Source: Aquificaceae bacterium (GTDB lineage: Bacteria > Aquificota > Aquificia > Aquificales > Aquificaceae). From it: 64,000 bases of DNA. Below are positions 58,928 to 64,000 of this stretch, in pieces. The notes beneath the pieces were generated by a model that worked only from the letters and a program-made list of their open reading frames with translations, searched no databases and was not told the DNA's origin. Numbering within the stretch: the stretch's first letter is position 1; every line of letters starts with the position of its first letter. The DNA lies in NCBI GenBank assembly GCA_027079305.1, contig JALWVU010000055.1, forward strand, positions 372,001 through 436,000, given 5' to 3'. The position numbers and the translations under genes were made by a program.

Positions 58928-60145
58928 ATGATCGAGAATCTACTGCACAGAAACGACTCCAAAATTCTCCTGATAGTTCTGGATGGACTCGGAGGACTTC
59001 CAGTAAAGGATGGAAAGACGGAGCTTGAGATAGCGAATACGCCTAACCTTGATAACCTCGCAAAGGTATCCGCCCTCGGCATGCACATACCGGTGGACTA
59101 CGGCATAACACCCGGAAGCGGTCCGGGACACCTCGGCCTCTTCGGATACGATCCTCTGAAGTATCAGATAGGAAGAGGAATACTCGAGGCACTGGGCCTC
59201 GGGCTTGAGGTCAGACACACGGACATAGCCATAAGGGGTAACTACGCCACTGTGGAGTACGTGAACGACAGACCGATAGTAAAGGACAGGAGGGCGGGCA
59301 GGATACCCACTGAGGAGAACAGAAGGATAACTAAGAAGCTACAAGAAAGCCTGAGGGAGATAGACGGTGTTCAGGTGATCATAGCTCCGGGTATGGAGCA
59401 CAGGGTCGCGATAGTTCTGAGGTTTCCCGAAGAGCTTCCGGAGGGCAGTGACGAGATCAACGACACCGATCCTCAAGAGGTAGGAAAGGAACCTCTAAAG
59501 CCCGTGGGGAGGAATCCAAACGCTGAAAGGGTGGCGCGTGTTGTGGAGAAGTTTGTAGAAAAGGTCTCTCAGCTTTTGAAGGAAGAGCCCAAGGCTAACT
59601 ACCTTCTCCTGAGAGGTTTTGCCCAGAAGCCAAGAATTCCCACCATGGAAGAGAGGTTCGGCGTAAAGCCCTGCTGTATAGCTGTATATCCCATGTATAA
59701 GGGGCTCGCGAGCCTTGTAGGCATGGACATTATAAAGTTCGAAGGGAACACCATACAGGGTGAGATAAACACCCTTAAGAAAGTCTGGAGCGACTACGAC
59801 TTCTTCTTCGTCCACATAAAGAAGACGGACTCCTACGGGGAAGACGGCAACTGGGAGGGGAAAGTTTCCGTCATAGAGGACTTCGACAGGCATCTGCCCC
59901 AGTTTTTAGAGCTTAAGCCCGACGTCCTCGCCATAACCGGGGACCACTCTACACCTTCCAAGCTCAAGGGCCACTCATGGCATCCTGTTCCGCTCTTAAT
60001 AAACTCTCCCTATGTTTTGGGAGGGACCTCTGAGAGGTTCACCGAAAGAGAATGCCTGAAGGGAGAACTCGGTATTCTGCCCGCCCAGAAGATAATGAAC
60101 CTTCTCCTTGCGAACGCCCTAAGGCTCAAAAAGTTCGGAGCCTGA
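58928..60145 (+). CDS. apgM: 2,3-bisphosphoglycerate-independent phosphoglycerate mutase, archaeal type
   Basis: Alkaline-phosphatase-superfamily enzyme interconverting 3- and 2-phosphoglycerate. 405 residues, close to archaeal ApgM. Motifs: [10 protein letters not shown] (metal Asp), NLDNLA, the phospho-Ser loop [18 protein letters not shown], and [18 protein letters not shown] with [14 protein letters not shown] (metal ligands) toward the C-terminus. The ATG lies 13 bases after the tRNA-Glu CCA with no ribosome binding site or own promoter, so it probably shares the tRNA transcript. Confidence 0.94.
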   Translation: MIENLLHRNDSKILLIVLDGLGGLPVKDGKTELEIANTPNLDNLAKVSALGMHIPVDYGITPGSGPGHLGLFGYDPLKYQIGRGILEALGLGLEVRHTDIAIRGNYATVEYVNDRPIVKDRRAGRIPTEENRRITKKLQESLREIDGVQVIIAPGMEHRVAIVLRFPEELPEGSDEINDTDPQEVGKEPLKPVGRNPNAERVARVVEKFVEKVSQLLKEEPKANYLLLRGFAQKPRIPTMEERFGVKPCCIAVYPMYKGLASLVGMDIIKFEGNTIQGEINTLKKVWSDYDFFFVHIKKTDSYGEDGNWEGKVSVIEDFDRHLPQFLELKPDVLAITGDHSTPSKLKGHSWHPVPLLINSPYVLGGTSERFTERECLKGELGILPAQKIMNLLLANALRLKKFGA

Positions 60146-60295
60146 TATTTTGAGGAATGAAAAGGACTCTCAGATAGCCCTCGCGGGGGCGTAGCTTACT
60201 TTTCTGATTTGTTAAAATCCTATCCAGTATTTAAAACAAAGGGCGACAAGATAACTCTCCACTCACTTTATACTATATCGAATATGGGCAGAACC
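60146..60295 (+). promoter_or_regulatory. Intergenic region before mtnA
   Basis: 150 bases. A weak hairpin with stem GCCC/GGGC at about 60176-60190 may end the apgM message. TTGTTA (60209-60214), a 17-base spacer and TAAAAC (60232-60237) could be the mtnA promoter; TATACT at 60269-60274 is a second -10 candidate. Nothing else is evident. Confidence 0.35.
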
Positions 60296-61279
60296 ATGGA
60301 AGTTAAAGCCTTCCACTGGAAAGGGGATCACCTCCTGCTTCTGGATCAGAGAAGGCTTCCTCACGAGGAGGTCTGGCTCGAGCTGAAGGATCACATACAG
60401 GTGGCGGAAGCTATAAAAGATATGGCTGTGAGAGGAGCTCCGGCCATAGGTTGCACCGCCGCCTACGGATTCGTGCTCGGTATTAAGTCCGGAGAAAGGC
60501 CGGAAAGGGTGTATGAAGTCCTCAGAAACACCAGGCCTACAGCCTACAACCTCTTCTGGGCCCTCGACAGGATGATGAATGCTATTAGGTCTGGAAGAGA
60601 TCTGGAGAAGGAGGCAGTATCAATAGAGAGGGAGGATTACGAAGCCAATAAGAGGATGGGAGAGCTCGGGAACGAGCTTATACCGAAAGTAGCCAGGATA
60701 CTGACCCACTGCAACACAGGAGCGCTCGCCACCGCGGGATGGGGAACCGCCCTCGGAGTGATAAGGAGCGCCCACTACTCTGGTAAGAGGATCCAAGTAT
60801 GGGTGGACGAAACGAGGCCCTATCTCCAGGGAGCGAGGCTTACCGCCTGGGAGCTTTTAAAAGAGGGCATCCCCCACAGGCTTATAACGGACTCCACAGC
60901 AGGATTTCTGATGAAGAAAGGACTTGTGGACCTTGTAATAGTGGGGGCGGACCGAATAACAGCGAAGGGAGACGTGGCCAACAAGATAGGGACCTACGCC
61001 CTTTCTGTCCTCGCCAAAGAACACGGCGTCCCCTTTTACGTAGCCGCTCCCTCCTCTACCTTTGATCTCTCGGTAAAAAGCGGAGAGGAGATACCAATAG
61101 AAGAGAGGAGTGAGGAGGAGCTTAAGAACTGCCTCGGGTGCCCGATAGCTCCTGAAGAGACACCCGCTCTCCACATAGCTTTCGACGTAACTCCCGCGGA
61201 GAACGTCACCGCGATAATTACCGAAAGAGGCGTGATAAAACCAGTCAACGAAGAGAATATAAGAAGATGTCTCTCCTGA
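60296..61279 (+). CDS. mtnA: Methylthioribose-1-phosphate isomerase
   Basis: Methionine salvage enzyme converting MTR-1-phosphate to MTRu-1-phosphate; eIF2B-like fold. 327 residues from the ATG at 60296, chosen because the family begins with K-x-FxWKGDxLxLLDQRxLP. Motifs: RGAPAIG, catalytic Cys in [12 protein letters not shown], catalytic Asp in [18 protein letters not shown]. In-frame starts at 60209 and 60284 are less likely. Its 3' end overlaps bioW by 13 bases. It would recycle SAM-derived methylthioribose. Confidence 0.94.
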   Translation: MEVKAFHWKGDHLLLLDQRRLPHEEVWLELKDHIQVAEAIKDMAVRGAPAIGCTAAYGFVLGIKSGERPERVYEVLRNTRPTAYNLFWALDRMMNAIRSGRDLEKEAVSIEREDYEANKRMGELGNELIPKVARILTHCNTGALATAGWGTALGVIRSAHYSGKRIQVWVDETRPYLQGARLTAWELLKEGIPHRLITDSTAGFLMKKGLVDLVIVGADRITAKGDVANKIGTYALSVLAKEHGVPFYVAAPSSTFDLSVKSGEEIPIEERSEEELKNCLGCPIAPEETPALHIAFDVTPAENVTAIITERGVIKPVNEENIRRCLS

Positions 61280-62004
61280 GTGTCCGCATGAGGGCTTCCT
61301 TAAAGGGGAAGCATGTCTCCGGAGCGGAGAGGATAGTCCAGGAAGAAGATATACCTCTGACTCTATGTGAGCTTCTGAAAAGGCCGGGGGAACACGACTT
61401 TCTCAAACTGACCGTTGAGAGGCTGGAGGAGGTTGAAGAGCTGGAGTTCGACCTTCCCGTAAGCTCTCACCGTTTTGAAAGTGTTAAGGAAGGGAGGGAG
61501 TTTGCCTTAGCCAAATTGGTAGAATCCGGTGTTCCCGAACGGATAGCGAGGGAAGGTGTAGGGCTTCTTTCCAAGGGAGCGAATCCGAAAGGTGGTAACA
61601 TGAGGGGGGCTGTTCTCCTGGACGTGGAAACAGGTAAGAGACTCGAACCTGATCCGGAAAGAGGTATAAGGACAGTTAGGGTGGACTGGAAGGACCGCTC
61701 CGCGGTGAGAGAGGGTCTTCTGAAGAGGGGCTTTACCGAGAGAACTCTCGACGCTCTGGCCATAGCCTTCAAAAACCTCCACTGCGGGGTTCTGGCGGAG
61801 CTTTGCTGGAGCGACGATCCGGACTACATTACAGGCTACGTGGCCTCAAGAAAGCTCGGCTACGTGAGGATAACTCCTCTGAAAGAAGAGGGAGACCCTC
61901 TCGGGGGAAGGGTATACTTTATCAGAAGAGAAGGGATCGGGGAGATAATAAAATGTCTGGAAGAAAGAGCGGTCTTGATAAAATCGTTGCCCTCTTTATT
62001 GTAA
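61267..62004 (+). CDS. bioW: 6-carboxyhexanoate-CoA ligase
   Basis: Activates pimelate to pimeloyl-CoA with ATP, feeding biotin synthesis. 245 residues with the BioW signature [19 protein letters not shown] at 5-23, [18 protein letters not shown] and the GGRVYFI segment. Other bio genes are absent here. It overlaps mtnA upstream and the membrane protein downstream. Confidence 0.93.
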   Translation: MSLLSVRMRASLKGKHVSGAERIVQEEDIPLTLCELLKRPGEHDFLKLTVERLEEVEELEFDLPVSSHRFESVKEGREFALAKLVESGVPERIAREGVGLLSKGANPKGGNMRGAVLLDVETGKRLEPDPERGIRTVRVDWKDRSAVREGLLKRGFTERTLDALAIAFKNLHCGVLAELCWSDDPDYITGYVASRKLGYVRITPLKEEGDPLGGRVYFIRREGIGEIIKCLEERAVLIKSLPSLL

Positions 62005-62633
62005 TCCTGCTCAGCCCCATCGTCTTCTTCGGTATCCCTACAAGAGTAGCCTTCAACGAGTGGTTCATAGACTGGGAGTACTCCAAGGCGGACTTTCCGA
62101 AAGACAGATACGGCCTACCCGATGAATACAGAAAGTATCTGGCCAAGCTCGGTCTGAGGGCGGTCCTTTCCGACGAGGGTATGGAGGAGTTCAAAAGAGC
62201 TACGCTACCTGACGGAAGGCTCGCCTTCAACCACAGAGAGATAAAGCATATGGAGGATGTAAAGAACTTTCTATCCGTATTCTTCCCCATAGTCTACGGA
62301 GCCACTATACTTTCGGTCTTGGCCCTTATCTATCTCAGAGACCTTAGGCTTGTAGGAAAGGCTCTTATAGGAGCTTCTATCTTTTCCTTCGTGCTCACGG
62401 TGGCTTCAGCGATATTCTCCGTGGTAAACTACGATCTTGCCTTTGAGCTTTTCCATAACTACGTCTTTGATCCCTACTCCTGGAGGTTCAGTTACAGGGA
62501 CACGCTTCTGAGGATATACCCCATGAAGTTTTGGTTCGATGGAACCGTATTCGTGATAGCGGGCGCGGGTGCTCTCTGTTTCCTTTCCTTCGTAGCGGGG
62601 CTCTTCCTGCTCAGATATAGGAGATCGTCTTGA
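61953..62633 (+). CDS. DUF1461 integral membrane protein (TIGR01906 family)
   Basis: 226 residues, about four membrane helices (12-30, 105-125, 135-160, 195-220) with an extracytoplasmic domain between the first two. The family block LAFNHREIKHMEDVKN is clear near residues 90-105. Function unknown. The ATG at 61953 overlaps bioW by 52 bases, which is long, so a downstream start is possible; convergent with the cNMP-binding regulator by 23 bases. Confidence 0.82.
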   Translation: MSGRKSGLDKIVALFIVILLSPIVFFGIPTRVAFNEWFIDWEYSKADFPKDRYGLPDEYRKYLAKLGLRAVLSDEGMEEFKRATLPDGRLAFNHREIKHMEDVKNFLSVFFPIVYGATILSVLALIYLRDLRLVGKALIGASIFSFVLTVASAIFSVVNYDLAFELFHNYVFDPYSWRFSYRDTLLRIYPMKFWFDGTVFVIAGAGALCFLSFVAGLFLLRYRRSS

Positions 62634-63315
62634 GGTAAGACTTTATCTGCTGTGGATCCGCGGTAAGCTCCGCAACAGTTCTCTTCTCCTCACCCTCTCC
62701 TTCTCCTTCACGAACCTCTTCTATGAGCTTGTAATCGTGTATCACTCCCGCCTTTGCCAGGTTGTTGAGAGCTGTAACCACCTTCTCTATATCGAGTCCC
62801 GTCTCGAGTGCGGCGGTAGAGAGATCAAAGGTCAGTTTCTCTCCTCCCATGGGATCCGCGTCCCTGAGCTTATCTATTATGTAGTTCCCCATCACTATCA
62901 TCAGCTTGGAGTTTATGGCGTTTATGAGCCTTCTGTTGAGGTTATAGAGTCTCTTTGTAAGCACGCTTATGATGTAGGCAGAGACCTCGGGGACGCTACT
63001 GACCACTTCCAGAAACTCATCCTTTCCGAAGCTAACCGCCTTGAGGTCCGAGACCGCCCTCACCGTTGCGGTCCTCTCGATCCCCATAAAGACACCCATC
63101 TCGCCTATTATTGATCCCGGTCCTGCGGTCCCTATAAGGACATCGTTCCCCATGGGATCCTTCTTGGTCACGTTTACGTAGCCCTTTTCGATCACGTAAA
63201 TTTTGTCCGATTCCTGCCCCTCTTCCATGAGGATGTCCCCCAGCTTGAAGCTCTCTTCTTTTCCCCTGCTTTTTAGCAGGCCTACCAGCTCCTCGCTTAG
63301 CTTTGTCGGTTCCAT
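62611..63315 (-). CDS. Crp/Fnr-family cyclic-nucleotide-binding regulator
   Basis: 234 residues: an N-terminal cyclic-nucleotide-binding beta-roll (about 20-120, with PGSIIGEMGVFMGIERTATVRA, the phosphate-binding cassette region), a dimer helix, and a C-terminal domain that should hold the HTH (TAALETGLDIEKVVTALNNLAKAG). The cassette contains G-E but the following Arg is in the form ERTATV, matching the cAMP/cGMP ligand pattern. It lies directly after the start of a cyclic-nucleotide phosphodiesterase on the same strand, which supports real cNMP signalling. Confidence 0.85.
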   Translation of the reverse strand: MEPTKLSEELVGLLKSRGKEESFKLGDILMEEGQESDKIYVIEKGYVNVTKKDPMGNDVLIGTAGPGSIIGEMGVFMGIERTATVRAVSDLKAVSFGKDEFLEVVSSVPEVSAYIISVLTKRLYNLNRRLINAINSKLMIVMGNYIIDKLRDADPMGGEKLTFDLSTAALETGLDIEKVVTALNNLAKAGVIHDYKLIEEVREGEGEGEEKRTVAELTADPQQIKSYLKTISYI

Positions 63316-63334
63316 GATTCCCTCCTCTTTAAAG

Positions 63335-64000
63335 CTATATTATAATTTCGTCGCCATCCTCGAGAACTTTTACCTGAGGGAGCACCTCTCTTATCTCTTT
63401 TTTTAACTCCTCTATGGCGTTGGGCTTGAGGTGCATAACGAATATATCTATGTCTCTTTCAAGGTTTTCCAGTTCCTCCTTCAGAGTTTTTGGTGTATGG
63501 TGCTTGCTCACCTCCGCCAGATTGTGCATGTAGCTGGGGTAAGATACTTCCGTTATCAGAGCCTTTATCTCTTCGTCCTCGTTTATTATCTCCCACACCC
63601 TTGGATTCTTGTAGGTATCTCCTGTGATCAGAACTCCTCTGTCCCCCTTCTTCACCACATAGCTCAGGGTGGTTATGGTGTGGTTGCTGGGGAAGGTTTT
63701 TATCCTCAGGCCGTCGATTTCTATCTCCTTATAAGGCTCTATCTCCACGTAGCTTACAGCGTAGTCTCCAGAGTTTATCAGCCTTATGGAGCTGAACTCG
63801 GGCCATATGTTCCAGTTCATTATGTAATCCCTGAGGGCCTCGAGGGTTTCTCCGTGGCCGTATATGTTGAGAGGTTTTTCCCTGAACCTGAAGGTGTAGT
63901 CGATCATGAAGGGTATGTCAACTATGTGATCCAGGTGGGCGTGGGTCAGAAAAACGTGATCTATCTTCAGGCACTCCTCACCCAGCGCCCTCATAACGTT
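63335..64000 (-). CDS. Class II 3',5'-cyclic-nucleotide phosphodiesterase-like metallo-beta-lactamase-fold enzyme, 5' end cut by window edge
   Basis: The visible 222 codons (to base 64000, frame open) read as the C-terminal part of an MBL-fold hydrolase with HAHLDH (HxHxDH), GHGETLEALRDY, SNHTITTLSY (His), ITGDTYKNP (Asp), EVSYPS and FVMHLKPN (His). The spacing and HLDHI...DIPF block match PDE class II (yeast PDE1 type) more than ribonuclease Z or glyoxalase II. The N-terminus is beyond the window. Its neighbour is a cNMP-binding regulator 19 bases downstream. Confidence 0.82.
   Translation of the reverse strand, partial: NVMRALGEECLKIDHVFLTHAHLDHIVDIPFMIDYTFRFREKPLNIYGHGETLEALRDYIMNWNIWPEFSSIRLINSGDYAVSYVEIEPYKEIEIDGLRIKTFPSNHTITTLSYVVKKGDRGVLITGDTYKNPRVWEIINEDEEIKALITEVSYPSYMHNLAEVSKHHTPKTLKEELENLERDIDIFVMHLKPNAIEELKKEIREVLPQVKVLEDGDEIII

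Noticed and set aside
1-64000. CRISPR array, insertion sequence or prophage
   Set aside because: No spaced direct repeats, transposase, integrase or phage genes were seen; gene content is core and tightly packed.

Overview
The window looks like chromosomal DNA of a thermophilic, probably autotrophic bacterium of the Aquificales (Aquificaceae-like). This is inferred from the proteins and base use: Arg codons are almost all AGG/AGA, Ile is often ATA, genes are packed with ATGA or 1-nt overlaps, and biosynthetic genes that are clustered in most bacteria are scattered here (trpB2, trpF, serA, lysA, bioW, nadB, accA). It also carries a TrpB2, archaeal-type ApgM, and electron-transfer and iron proteins typical of that group. 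The only complete RNA gene is tRNA-Glu. I see no rRNA, insertion sequence, prophage or CRISPR array, and no gene-free stretch over 300 bases.

Layout. 1-1194 is a cut-off folC, divergent from trpB2 (1267-2568). A peroxiredoxin/thioredoxin-reductase pair (4192-2574) sits behind an AT-rich promoter with a Fur/PerR-like operator. From 17275 down to 4265 the minus strand carries a nearly unbroken gene run: acyl-CoA ligase-ACP-PlsC fusion, a Fur regulator, a thioesterase, an M16 peptidase pair flanking two tiny paralogous lipoproteins, serA, holB, ricT, a short RlmN-like radical SAM enzyme, yvcK and nadB. 17291-22886 (plus) has a Mut7-C RNase, trpF, era, a DEVD-box helicase, a lipoate-ligase-like protein, lysA and a second Fur-family regulator. 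22871-27418 has accA, a TPR protein, a membrane serine proteinase, an iron-export-like permease, rpsU and a SAM hydrolase. 27532-31109 is a small type IV pilus unit (prepilin, pilB, pilC). gcvT, ppx/gppA and secD follow on the minus strand, then mrdA/mreD, and divergently hemY and a ferritin-VIT1 fusion. A large Cys-containing surface lipoprotein precedes sdhB and radA. 44-48 kb holds ylxP, tadA, an MscS channel, RlpA and two unknowns. 48.4-51.7 kb has slyD and a zinc-type ABC importer (znuABC) with a PfpI-family protein.

The most unusual part is 51.7-56.5 kb: a membrane coiled-coil protein with a RelE-like tail, a bacterial eRF1-like (baeRF) protein, a NYN-domain RNase, an ITP/XTP pyrophosphatase, and a protein that reads as ATP-synthase gamma fused to the C-terminal part of delta. 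After it come a gamma-carbonic anhydrase, a GxxExxY nuclease-fold protein, dcd, a degenerate LytM lipoprotein, a small twin-CX3C secreted protein, tRNA-Glu with apgM, mtnA, bioW, a DUF1461 membrane protein, a cNMP-binding regulator and a cut-off class II cyclic-nucleotide phosphodiesterase.

The genes mostly serve core metabolism, cell envelope and stress handling. Threads that tie neighbours together are redox and metal control (two Fur-family regulators, peroxiredoxin, thioredoxin reductase, ferritin-VIT1, Znu, FetB-like permease), translation and RNA handling (baeRF, NYN, Mut7-C, tadA, era, helicase, rpsU) and envelope biogenesis (mrdA, mreD, rlpA, secD, pilus). Several starts sit just after a -10-like box with no Shine-Dalgarno sequence, which suggests leaderless transcripts. 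Start sites were chosen from overlaps, ribosome binding sites and family N-termini; none is verified experimentally.
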